NCBI RefSeq assembly: GCF_042610495.1
Contig: NZ_JBHGAP010000005.1
Span: 158,330-222,329, forward strand
Direction: 5' to 3'
Source of the DNA: RU20A sp042610495
GTDB lineage: Bacteria; Pseudomonadota; Alphaproteobacteria; Rhizobiales; Rhizobiaceae
DNA: 64,000 nucleotides
The notes under the pieces are model-generated. The model ran no database searches and was not told the origin of the DNA. It saw nothing but the letters and a program-made list of their open reading frames with translations. The position numbers and the translations under genes were made by a program. This document shows positions 55,887-63,878 of this stretch, piece by piece. Numbering within the stretch: the first letter of the stretch is position 1; the number at the start of each line of letters is the position of its first letter.

Positions 55887-55914
55887 TCCACACAATCGCA
55901 ACACAGCCTCCACA
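55887..55914 (-). promoter_or_regulatory. Triple TGTGGA-type direct repeat (site A)
   Basis: On the minus strand TGTGGA at 55914-55909, TGTTGC at 55903-55898 and TGTGGA at 55892-55887, each step exactly 11 bases. The site lies 70 bases upstream of the RND adaptor gene and 68 bases from the response-regulator start. Read along the adaptor's strand it is TCCACA, the same orientation as site B relative to the GNAT gene. Confidence 0.7.
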
Positions 55915-55983
55915 AAGCCCCAACGTCCCGTCGCTAGTGAGCCGTCCTGACAAGCTCGTCAGCAACTTGGATGGTGGATACCC

Positions 55984-57147
55984 ATGCTTCGCGGCTCCCG
56001 CTTCTGGACACTCGGCGTCCTGTGCCTGCCGGCCCTGCTTCTCTGCGCCTGCAGCGATCGATCCGACGGCGACGCGAACGCGTCTTCGCAGACGCCGCCG
56101 GCGCGGGTCAGCGTCACGACCGTCCAGCCGCAGGCGGTCACCGTCTATGACGAGCTGCCCGGCCGCGTCGCCGCCCTCAGGACAGTGGAGATCCGGCCGC
56201 AGGTAAACGGCATCATCCGCAAAACGCTGTTCGAGGAAGGCAGCGTGGTGACGGCCGGCACGGCGCTATTCCAGATCGATCCGGCGCCCTTCGTCGCTGA
56301 GGCCGATGCGGCGGCTGCCGTTCTGGCGCGCGCCGAAGCCGAACTTTCGAATGCGACGGTGAAGTTCGACCGATCGCAACGGCTTTCGGCACAGAAGATC
56401 ACCAGCGACGAGGCCTTCAACAATGCAACGGCAGCCCTCGCCCAGGCCAAGGCAAACGTGGCGGAAGCCAGGGCCAATCTGGCGCGGCGACGGCTTGAGC
56501 TGTCGAATGCCACCGTGCGCAGCCCCATCAGCGGCATCATCGGCCAGTCCTTCATGAGCGAAGGCGGACTGGCATCCGCCTCGGCGACCGCACCGCTGGC
56601 GGTGGTGCAGCAGATCGATCAGGTCCATGTGGATGTCCGGCAATCCTCGATCAGCCTCGAGCAGTTGCAGGAGACGGCACCGGAGGCCGGCACCGGCGAT
56701 CCCCAGGCCTTGCCGGTGTTCATACGCACCGTCACCGGCAAGCCCTATGCGCATGCCGGCCATATTCTCTTCTCCGACATTTCGGTCGATGCCGCCACGG
56801 GCAGCCTCGGCATCCGCATCCGGGTTCCCAATCCGGATGGGCAATTGCTGCCGGGCATGTTCGTTCGCGCCGTGGTGCCGCGGGAGGTTCATCGTGCCGC
56901 GCTCATGGTTCCCCAGGAGGCGGTGAGCCGCAATGCGGCGGGAAAGCCGGAACTCGTGGTCATCGCCGCAGACAGGACCGGCGAAAGACGGGCGGTCGAA
57001 CTGGGGCCGCTGGTGGACGGACACTATCTCGTGACCAAGGGCCTTGGCGCCGGCGAAACCATCGTCGTCCTCGGGCAGGAGCGCGTGCAGGCCGGGCAGC
57101 CGCTCGACATTACGCCCTCGGCGGTCGCCACGCGGCGTCAGGACTAA
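55984..57147 (+). CDS. RND efflux periplasmic adaptor (membrane fusion) lipoprotein
   Basis: 387 residues of the AcrA/MexA type. The signal ends in a lipobox-like LLCAC, with Cys23 the likely lipidated residue. VEIRPQVNGIIRKTLFEEGS near residue 60 starts the lipoyl domain, followed by a helical hairpin (AKANVAEARANLARRRLELS), then the second half of the lipoyl domain (ATVRSPISGIIGQSFMSEGG) and the beta-barrel (RIRVPNPDGQLLPGMFVRAV). It links the pump at 57159 to an outer-membrane channel. No channel gene remains downstream. Confidence 0.94.
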   Translation: MLRGSRFWTLGVLCLPALLLCACSDRSDGDANASSQTPPARVSVTTVQPQAVTVYDELPGRVAALRTVEIRPQVNGIIRKTLFEEGSVVTAGTALFQIDPAPFVAEADAAAAVLARAEAELSNATVKFDRSQRLSAQKITSDEAFNNATAALAQAKANVAEARANLARRRLELSNATVRSPISGIIGQSFMSEGGLASASATAPLAVVQQIDQVHVDVRQSSISLEQLQETAPEAGTGDPQALPVFIRTVTGKPYAHAGHILFSDISVDAATGSLGIRIRVPNPDGQLLPGMFVRAVVPREVHRAALMVPQEAVSRNAAGKPELVVIAADRTGERRAVELGPLVDGHYLVTKGLGAGETIVVLGQERVQAGQPLDITPSAVATRRQD

Positions 57148-57158
57148 GGGAGGAAATG

Positions 57159-60100
57159 ATGCCACAGTTCTTCATCGACAGGCCGGTCTTCGCCTGGGTC
57201 ATCGCCATCCTGATCGTGATTGCGGGTGTGATCTCCATCCCGCAGCTTCCCGTTTCGCGCTTTCCGGTCATCGCGCCGCCGAGCGTATCGATCTACGCCA
57301 CCTATACCGGCGCCACGCCGCAGGTGATCAACGACAGCGTCACCAGCGTCATCGAGCGGGAAATTTCCGGCGCGAAGGACGTTCTCTATTTCGATTCATC
57401 GGCCGATTCGTCGGGATCGACGACCATCACCGTCACCTTCAAGCCGGGCACCAATCCGGAACTGGCGCAAGTGGATATCCAGAACCGGCTGAAAGCCGTG
57501 GAGGCGCGGCTGCCGGAGCCGGTGCGGCGCGCGGGACTGACGGTCGAGTCCGCCTCTGCCGGCTTCCTGATGATTGTGTCCTTGAAGTCGAAGGACGGAA
57601 CCATCGATGCTCTTTCGCTTGACGATTACCTCGTGCGCACGATTGCGCCCGAGCTGAAGCGCGTGGCCGGCGTCGGGCGGGTACAGTCCTTCGGCTCCGA
57701 AGCCGCCATGCGGATCTGGATCGATCCGGTCCGCCTGCTGGCCCACTCGATCTCGATGGCGGAGGTGACACAGGCCATCCAGACGCAGAATATCCAGGTG
57801 GCACCCGGACGTCTGGGGGATGCGCCGACGGTTCCCGGGCAGAAGGTCAGCGTTCCCCTGAATGTGCGGGGGCAGCTGCAATCGCCCGAGGAATTTGCCC
57901 AGGTCATCGTCAGATCCAATCCCGACGGCTCGCGGCTGACGCTCGGCGATCTCGCGACAATCGAGATCGGGCCGCAGTCCTCGAGCTTTGCCATCCTCGA
58001 TGGTGGCAAGCCCGCCACCGCAGCCGCCATCCAGATGACGCCCGGTGCCAATGCCGTCAGCACGTCTGCCGGCGTGCGTGCCCGCATGGCCGAACTCGCG
58101 CTGACCATGCCGGCCGGGCTGGAATATGCGATTTCCTACGATACTGCGCCCTTCGTGAAGATCTCGATCCAGAAGGTGGTGCAGACGCTCGCCGAAGCGA
58201 TGGTGCTCGTCTTCCTGATCATGCTGCTCTTCCTGCAGAACGTGCGCTACACGCTCATTCCCGCCATCGTGGCTCCGATTGCCCTTCTCGGGACCTTCGC
58301 CGTGATGCTGGCGATCGGCTATTCCATCAATGTGCTGACGATGTTCGGCATGGTTCTGGCCATCGGCATCATCGTCGACGACGCGATCGTGGTCGTTGAA
58401 AATGTCGAGCGGCTGATGGCCAAGGAGGGATTGTCGCCGCGCGCGGCAACCCGCAAGGCGATGGGCGAGATCACCGGCGCGGTGATCGGCATCACGCTGG
58501 TGCTGACGGCGGTCTTCCTGCCGATGGGCCTGGCGTCCGGTTCGGTCGGCGCGATCTACCGACAGTTCACGGTCTCCATGGCCGTTTCCATCCTCTTCTC
58601 TGCCTTCCTGGCGCTGAGCCTCACGCCTGCGCTGTGTGCCACGCTGCTGAAACCGATCGGCCCCGACCATCACCCGAGCAGGGGATTCTTTGGCGGGTTC
58701 AACCGCGCTTTCGATCGCCTGACGGCGGGGTATGCCGGCTGGGTGGCGGGTCTTGTCCGGCGGACCGGAAGGACCATGGCCGTTTACGCGGCCATCGTCG
58801 CTGCGGTTGGCTTCGGCTACACGACGCTTGCCACCACCTTCGTGCCGGAAGAGGACCAGGGCTCCTTCATGACCTCCTTCACCTTGCCGGCAGAGGCCAC
58901 GGCCGAGCGCACGCGCGATGTCGTCGACCTGTTCGAGGCGCATGTCAAAGGCCGTCCCGACATCGCCAACAACCTGACGATCATGGGCTTCGGCTTTTCC
59001 GGCTCGGGACCGAACACGGCCATGTCGTTCACGACACTGACGGACTGGAGCAAGCGCACCACGGGCGTGGACGCGGAACTGGCCGCTGCCGCGCAAGCCA
59101 TGTCCGCGGCCAGCGAGGGCGAAGTCTTCAGCCTGAAGCCACCGGCAATCGATGAGCTGGGGACGACATCAGGCTTTTCGCTGCGGTTGCAGGATCGCGC
59201 CAATCAGGGCGCGGCCGCACTCGGCGCGGCGGCGGCCCAGCTGACCGAACTTGCCTCGCGAAGCAAACTCTTGCGCGACGTTCGCGTCGACGGGCTTCCG
59301 AGCGGACCAAGCGTCACCCTCACCATCGACCGGCAGAAGGCTGCGGCGCTCGGCCTTGCCTATTCCACCATCAGCGACACATTGAGCGGCGCCGTCGGCT
59401 CCAGCTATGTCAACGATTTCCCCCGCAATGGCCGCCTGCAGCAGGTCATCGTGCAGGCCGAGCCGAAAAGCCGCATGCAGGTGGACGATATCCTGAGCCT
59501 GCACCTGCGCAGCGATGCGGGCAAGATGGTGCGTCTTTCCGAGATCGTGACGCCGGAATGGTCCACCATCCCGCTGCAGGTCACGCGCTACAACGGCTAC
59601 CCGTCCACCAGTCTTTCCGGATCTGCGGCAGAGGGCGTTTCCAGCGGCAGGGCCATGGATGAAATCGAGCGGCTGGCGCTCACCCTTCCCAAGGGCTTTG
59701 CCGTCGAATGGACGGGACAATCGCTGCAGGAACGTCAATCGGGCGCACAGGCGCCGATGCTGATGGCGTTTTCCTTCCTGGTCGTCTTTCTGGTGCTGGC
59801 AGCCCTTTACGAAAGCTGGTCGGTTCCCCTCTCCGTCATGCTCGTCGTGCCGCTCGGCATCATCGGAGCCGTGATCGCCGTTCATCTGCGCGGGCTGGAG
59901 AATGACGTGTTCTTCAAGGTCGGACTGATCACGCTGATCGGCCTGTCCGCCAAGAATGCCGTGCTCATCGTCGAATTCGCCCGCAAGCGTCAGCGCGACG
60001 GGATCGGGCTCGCCGAAGCCATCGTCGAGGCCGCGCGCCTGCGCCTGCGCCCCATAGTGATGACCTCCCTCGCCTTCACCCTGGGCGTCGTGCCGCTGGT

Positions 60101-60314
60101 AATGGCTTCCGGCGCCAGTTCGGAAACCCAGAACGCCATCGGAACCGGCCTGTTCGGCGGAATGATCTCCGGGACGCTCCTGGCGCTGATCTTCGTCCCG
60201 GTCTTCTACATCTTCGTGATGCGCCTCACCGCCAAGCCGGACGGGGGTGCGGATAAAAAGTTGGAGTGCTTCATAAGTTCAGACCGAGGCTCTGACGATA
60301 CTCGACCGGGCTGA
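57159..60314 (+). CDS. RND multidrug efflux permease (HAE1 family), 3' end replaced by an IS
   Basis: About 1051 residues (ATG 57156 and 57159 adjoin; 57159 is better spaced from GGGAGG). FFIDRPVFAWVIAILIVIAG is the HAE1 start, and GIIVDDAIVVVENVERLMAK in helix 4 carries the proton-relay Asp pair. Duplicated six-helix halves are clear. It exports drugs in exchange for protons. The native sequence ends at LTAKPD (60242). The last ~24 codons (GGADKKLECF...) read into the IS element and are not native. The final helix is intact, so the pump may still work. Confidence 0.93.
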   Translation: MPQFFIDRPVFAWVIAILIVIAGVISIPQLPVSRFPVIAPPSVSIYATYTGATPQVINDSVTSVIEREISGAKDVLYFDSSADSSGSTTITVTFKPGTNPELAQVDIQNRLKAVEARLPEPVRRAGLTVESASAGFLMIVSLKSKDGTIDALSLDDYLVRTIAPELKRVAGVGRVQSFGSEAAMRIWIDPVRLLAHSISMAEVTQAIQTQNIQVAPGRLGDAPTVPGQKVSVPLNVRGQLQSPEEFAQVIVRSNPDGSRLTLGDLATIEIGPQSSSFAILDGGKPATAAAIQMTPGANAVSTSAGVRARMAELALTMPAGLEYAISYDTAPFVKISIQKVVQTLAEAMVLVFLIMLLFLQNVRYTLIPAIVAPIALLGTFAVMLAIGYSINVLTMFGMVLAIGIIVDDAIVVVENVERLMAKEGLSPRAATRKAMGEITGAVIGITLVLTAVFLPMGLASGSVGAIYRQFTVSMAVSILFSAFLALSLTPALCATLLKPIGPDHHPSRGFFGGFNRAFDRLTAGYAGWVAGLVRRTGRTMAVYAAIVAAVGFGYTTLATTFVPEEDQGSFMTSFTLPAEATAERTRDVVDLFEAHVKGRPDIANNLTIMGFGFSGSGPNTAMSFTTLTDWSKRTTGVDAELAAAAQAMSAASEGEVFSLKPPAIDELGTTSGFSLRLQDRANQGAAALGAAAAQLTELASRSKLLRDVRVDGLPSGPSVTLTIDRQKAAALGLAYSTISDTLSGAVGSSYVNDFPRNGRLQQVIVQAEPKSRMQVDDILSLHLRSDAGKMVRLSEIVTPEWSTIPLQVTRYNGYPSTSLSGSAAEGVSSGRAMDEIERLALTLPKGFAVEWTGQSLQERQSGAQAPMLMAFSFLVVFLVLAALYESWSVPLSVMLVVPLGIIGAVIAVHLRGLENDVFFKVGLITLIGLSAKNAVLIVEFARKRQRDGIGLAEAIVEAARLRLRPIVMTSLAFTLGVVPLVMASGASSETQNAIGTGLFGGMISGTLLALIFVPVFYIFVMRLTAKPDGGADKKLECFISSDRGSDDTRPG

Positions 60315-61850
60315 GCGATCCTAGCGATATCTTGATGCGCTTCTCGTTGTACCAGCGGATGTAAGCATCCACCTCGGTGACGAACTGTTCGATCGTGATG
60401 GTTTTCCAATCTCGTGGATAGAAGAGTTCCGTTTTCAACCGGCCGAAGAAGCCTTCGCATGCAGCGTTGTCTTGTGAGCAGCCCTTCCGGGACATCGAGC
60501 GAACCATCTGCGCGTTGCTGATCCGTGTTAGCCAGCCGGGCCAACGATAATGAGCTCCGCGATCGGAATGGACGATTGGCCGGTCCTCCCCGTTGGTCAC
60601 GGTCTCAATGGCGGCATCCAGCATGGTATTGACCAGGCCTGCATCTGGTTGCGTTCCAATCGACCAACTGATTACCATGCCGTCGAAGCAGTCGATGATG
60701 GGCGAGAGGTACACCTCCCCGGCCGGGATCTGGAACTCGGTGATATCCGTCAGCCATTTTACGTTCGGCGCTTTTGCGTGGAAGTCACGATTGATCAGGT
60801 TCTCCGGCGCGGGACTGATCTCTCCCAGATAGGATCCAAACCGCCGTCGACGCGGCTTGGCGACAATCAGTTGCTCCTGCTTCATCAGACGCTGCACAAC
60901 CTTCTCCGAGATTGTCACGCTTTGCCTGGCTAGCGACGCCTGCAATCGGCGATAGCCGTAGCAGCGACGGTTTGCTTCGAAGACTTCCGCAAGGCTGTGA
61001 CGAATGGCGGCATACTTGTCTGCCAGACACATGCGTGTGCGATGGTAAAAGTAGGAGCTCCGGGCAATTCGGAGCTGGGCGAGCAGCTCTGGCAAGCGAT
61101 AAACTTCCTTCAGGGCGTCAATCAGCTGTGTCTTCTCCCGATTGCTCAGGATCTGCAGATCGACGCCCAGGTCTTTTTTTATGAGTTCGTTGGCCTTCTT
61201 CAGGAGATCATGCTCGAGTTGCAACTGGCGGATATCACGCTGCAGGACTTCAAGCTGTCGCTCGAGTTCCTCACGTTCAGGCACCTTGGAGTTCGCTTTG
61301 CGGCGTTTCATGGATGATGGGGCCTCATGACCGAGAAGCTGGTCCTTCCAGCTGTACAAGGTCGGCCTTGAGACGCCCAGTCGGTCTGCTACCTGTTGTG
61401 CGGTTTCATCTCCACCGCATAGCCCGATGACACCAGCCTGCCGCACATCCTCGCTATAACCCGGATGCCATGACCGACCGACCATCGATGTTCGCGTCTC
61501 CGGAAACGCCTCACGAACCCAAGCGGTCAGTGTTCCTCTTCCAGGATAGCCGAGCGCCCTCATCGTCGCGGAGATGCAACGATCATGGGTGCGAAAGTGC
61601 TCGAGTGCGGCCTGCTTTTGGGCCTCCGAGAATTTCGGTGCTCGAGCTACCGCCTGAACACGCAAGTCGCGGTTCTCGACGTACTCCCGGTACCAGCCCT
61701 TCAGGGCATTCTTTGTAGGATAACCCAACTGCCGAATGGTCGCGTTAAGTCGCTTGCCCAGCCTGAGATACAGCTCGACCGCTCGAAGTCTGTCTGCGTA
61801 GGAATACATGAACTACCTCCTTGGTGGTCCAAGTTTTCGTCCGCACCCCC
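60243..61850 (-). mobile_element. IS3-family insertion sequence, complete
   Basis: A 1608-base element bounded by inverted repeats GGGGGTGCGGATAAAAAGTT at the left and, read from the right end, GGGGGTGCGGACGAAAACTT. It carries one transposase ORF on the minus strand. The left flank is the RND permease gene; the right flank is orfA of another IS. The bases directly outside (GAC on the left, CTT on the right) are not a target duplication. Confidence 0.85.
60271..61809 (-). CDS. IS3-family transposase, single ORF
   Basis: 512 residues in one frame, whereas most IS3 elements need a frameshift between orfA and orfB. The N-terminus has two helix-turn-helix-like units (ADRLRAVELYLRLGKRLNAT; QQVADRLGVSRPTLYSWKDQ) and a leucine-zipper-like coil (LERQLEVLQRDIRQLQLEHD). 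The DDE integrase core begins at WLTDITEF, with DCFDGMVISW, SDRGAHY and SQDNAACEGFFGRLKTEL supplying Asp, Asp and Glu. It looks intact and probably active. Confidence 0.93.
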   Translation of the reverse strand: MYSYADRLRAVELYLRLGKRLNATIRQLGYPTKNALKGWYREYVENRDLRVQAVARAPKFSEAQKQAALEHFRTHDRCISATMRALGYPGRGTLTAWVREAFPETRTSMVGRSWHPGYSEDVRQAGVIGLCGGDETAQQVADRLGVSRPTLYSWKDQLLGHEAPSSMKRRKANSKVPEREELERQLEVLQRDIRQLQLEHDLLKKANELIKKDLGVDLQILSNREKTQLIDALKEVYRLPELLAQLRIARSSYFYHRTRMCLADKYAAIRHSLAEVFEANRRCYGYRRLQASLARQSVTISEKVVQRLMKQEQLIVAKPRRRRFGSYLGEISPAPENLINRDFHAKAPNVKWLTDITEFQIPAGEVYLSPIIDCFDGMVISWSIGTQPDAGLVNTMLDAAIETVTNGEDRPIVHSDRGAHYRWPGWLTRISNAQMVRSMSRKGCSQDNAACEGFFGRLKTELFYPRDWKTITIEQFVTEVDAYIRWYNEKRIKISLGSLSPVEYRQSLGLNL

Positions 61851-62021
61851 CTTCAATCGACGCATCTCGTCGGGCAGCAGACCCGCATATTTCTTGCGCC
61901 AATTGAAATAGGTTGCTTGGCTGATCCCAGCCTTCCGGCAAATCTCGGCCACCGGCACACCATCATCGCCCTGCTTCAGAATGAACGCCTTCTGGGCGTC
62001 CGAGAACTTCGATGCCTTCAT
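61851..62021 (-). pseudogene. orfA fragment of an IS3-family transposase
   Basis: 57 codons from ATG 62021: KASKFSDAQKAFILKQGDDG, VPVAEICRKAGISQATYFNW, RKKYAGLLPDEMRRLK. This is the helix-turn-helix OrfA of IS407-type elements, which would continue into a leucine zipper. The native sequence stops after MRRLK at the junction with the inserted IS. Confidence 0.85.
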
Positions 62022-62096
62022 GCTTCCGCTCCTTCTCCCAGCCGGGAAGTTACCGCGGAAAACTCCAGTTATGAACGATCCAGTTTTTAGGGATCA
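61851..62096 (-). mobile_element. Truncated second IS3-family element (5' part only)
   Basis: The remnant of another IS, cut off at its internal side by the element at 60243-61850. Its outer end is probably near 62096 (TGATCCCTAAAAACTGGATC on the minus strand); this limit is approximate. Everything downstream of orfA codon 57, including orfB and the other end, is missing from the window. Confidence 0.6.
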
Positions 62097-62266
62097 GAGC
62101 AGTCCCAGAGCAGAAAACTCAAGACTCTCCCGAAAATTGGAGGGAAGTCAGGGCTCAGGTCACGAGCCACCTCTTTCAGGAGGAACACCTTAACTCGGTG
62201 TCCATGAAACCGGCAGCAGGCCAACCTTTCTTATCTTATGTCGAGCTGACGCCCACCTATTAGCCC

Positions 62267-62947
62267 TCAAGCGACCTCGTATCCCGCTTTCCTTAGTGAG
62301 TATACGACCGTCCTCACAATTTGGCGCGTGGCCGTCCCCCAGTCAGAATACACTCTCACACTGACTTGAGGCGCTTTATGCAAGTTGTGAAGGTCTTGCA
62401 CAGCTTTTGCGAATGCATAGCACCCACGATAACAGCGCTGGGCGGCGGGATATTGATCGACATTCGGTATCAGCTTTTGGTCAACGAAGCCCTTGTCCGT
62501 GTTCTCCGTGAGCCGCTTGGTATTTTCCGGCCAAAACTTTGTTTCGGCTGCGGTCCGCGGCTTAGCTAGGCCCGTGGCATAGCGGTCTACGAACAGTTTT
62601 GCGTCACGAGACAACGCTTCAAAAAAATGCTGCGAAACGACAAACAGATCGAAGTCTGACCGGCCAACATCGTATGGGCTACCAAACTTGTATCCCGCGA
62701 GTGAAAACCCCAAGCGGCCGCTCCCCGTCATGCTCACGTCTTTCGGATGCAAGCCTAAACTTTGAGCGAGCCGCTCACGCGCAATTTCGTAAACGGCGGG
62801 CTGCCTAGAAAATGCAAATGGAATACCCTCACACAACCACAAGCGCACAAATCGGTATACATCTTCCCTGCTTAGCGCTCCAAACGAGCCCCACTCTGAG
62901 GGGTTCGGATAAGATTGGGTTAAGCTAAGCATCCACGGCGAAATCAT
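62267..62947 (-). CDS. Predicted nucleotidyltransferase-fold protein of an accessory pair
   Basis: 226 residues. The centre has VSMTGSGRLGFSLAGYKFGS followed by SDFDLFVVSQHFFE near residue 100. A GS dipeptide and a DxD in this spacing are the hallmark of the polymerase-beta nucleotidyltransferase superfamily. FVDQKLIPNVDQYPAAQRCY and the final VSVRVYSDWGTATRQIVRTV also recur in this poorly described protein family, from what I remember. No membrane segment. It starts five bases after the transglycosylase stop, with GAGGG as ribosome site, so the two are an operon. GC content is clearly lower than in the core genes. Substrate and role are unknown; immunity or toxin-like modification is speculation. 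Confidence 0.65.
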   Translation of the reverse strand: MISPWMLSLTQSYPNPSEWGSFGALSREDVYRFVRLWLCEGIPFAFSRQPAVYEIARERLAQSLGLHPKDVSMTGSGRLGFSLAGYKFGSPYDVGRSDFDLFVVSQHFFEALSRDAKLFVDRYATGLAKPRTAAETKFWPENTKRLTENTDKGFVDQKLIPNVDQYPAAQRCYRGCYAFAKAVQDLHNLHKAPQVSVRVYSDWGTATRQIVRTVVYSLRKAGYEVA

Positions 62948-62952
62948 CCGGT

Positions 62953-63540
62953 CTAGTCCCTCATGGCAGCCCAGTTCTTGATGATATAATCGACCCTCAT
63001 CGAGTGCCTCTGAGCAAAACGGGCGGTAGGCACCTTGGGCATAGGCACCTTCAACATGGCTGCTAGCGCGGCCGCTTCCTCGATGCTGCAGGCATCTAGA
63101 TCGACCCCAAGCCTAGCCGCAGCCTGCTCAATACCATTGGCTCTCCAACCGAAGTACGCGATATGCAAGTAGCAATTGATTAACTCCGCCTTCGGAAAAG
63201 CCCTACTCAGCCGCGATGCTAAAATTATTTCGGAGCACTTTCTTCCCAGAGTTAGCTCATACCGCCCTCGAATAGTACGGACAAGTTGCTGCTCAATGGT
63301 GCTGGCGCCTTCAAGGCGACCGCCTCGTGCCCACTTAATTGCCGCACGTAAGAGAGCGATCAAATCCACACCGCTGTGTCGCATGAAGCGACGATCCTCT
63401 GCAACCAGCACGGCGTGAATGACAGTGTCCATGGTCCGCCGCTGCGCAGTGCTGTTTGATAGCAAATACTTTACAGCAGCCACAAGATGCTCAAAATCTC
63501 GACGATAAATCATAGCGCTCATCACATTCGTGGCGCCCAT
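62953..63540 (-). CDS. GT51 peptidoglycan glycosyltransferase domain protein without membrane anchor
   Basis: About 195 residues from ATG 63540 (a GTG at 63594 is in frame but lacks a ribosome site and abuts the mrr junction). GT51 motifs are in order: VAEDRRFMRHSGVD with the catalytic Glu, GGRLEGASTIEQQLVRTIRG, then RKCSEIILASRLSRAFPKAE and LINCYLHIAYFGWRANGIEQ. These match monofunctional transglycosylases such as MtgA, which polymerise lipid II. Unlike MtgA, there is no transmembrane helix or signal ahead of the domain, so it would be cytosolic unless the start was lost. Paired with the nucleotidyltransferase-like gene. Lower GC than the core. Confidence 0.75.
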   Translation of the reverse strand: MGATNVMSAMIYRRDFEHLVAAVKYLLSNSTAQRRTMDTVIHAVLVAEDRRFMRHSGVDLIALLRAAIKWARGGRLEGASTIEQQLVRTIRGRYELTLGRKCSEIILASRLSRAFPKAELINCYLHIAYFGWRANGIEQAAARLGVDLDACSIEEAAALAAMLKVPMPKVPTARFAQRHSMRVDYIIKNWAAMRD

Positions 63541-63599
63541 GGTATTGCGCTGTCCCGCTGAACTCAACTCAACTGGTACGGCGGAATGACACACCTGTA

Positions 63600-63866
63600 T
63601 ACGCCCCCGGCAAGCCGGTCGGCCGCCCGGATGTCAACGCCTTCGTCGGAAGCCTCGTAGGCCTCGGCGCCACCAAAGGCGTCTTCGTCACCACCTCCAC
63701 CTTCAGCCAGCCGGCCCGCGACTACGTCAAGCATCTGGCCCAGCGGGTGATCCTGATCGACGGGCAGGAACTGGCCGACCTCATGATCGAACACGGCGTC
63801 GGCGTCCGCAGCTACCGCACGGTGGAGTTCAAGCGGCTGGACGAGGACTTCTTCGGCGACGAGTGA
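63600..63866 (+). pseudogene. mrr: 3' fragment of an Mrr-type restriction endonuclease gene
   Basis: 89 in-frame codons ending in TGA at 63864: YAPGKPVGRPDVNAFVGSLV, GLGATKGVFVTTSTFSQPAR, VILIDGQELADLMIEHGVGV and RTVEFKRLDEDFFGDE. This is the C-terminal end of the Mrr catalytic domain, after the Asp and QxK residues, which would lie upstream. The sequence left of 63600 is unrelated, so the gene was cut here. GC-rich like the chromosome, unlike the pair to its left. Confidence 0.82.
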
Positions 63867-63878
63867 TTGCAGGCTTGC

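Noticed and set aside
62321..62569. Plus-strand ORFs over the accessory pair
   Set aside because: They overlap antisense to the nucleotidyltransferase-like gene, whose conserved motifs are on the minus strand.
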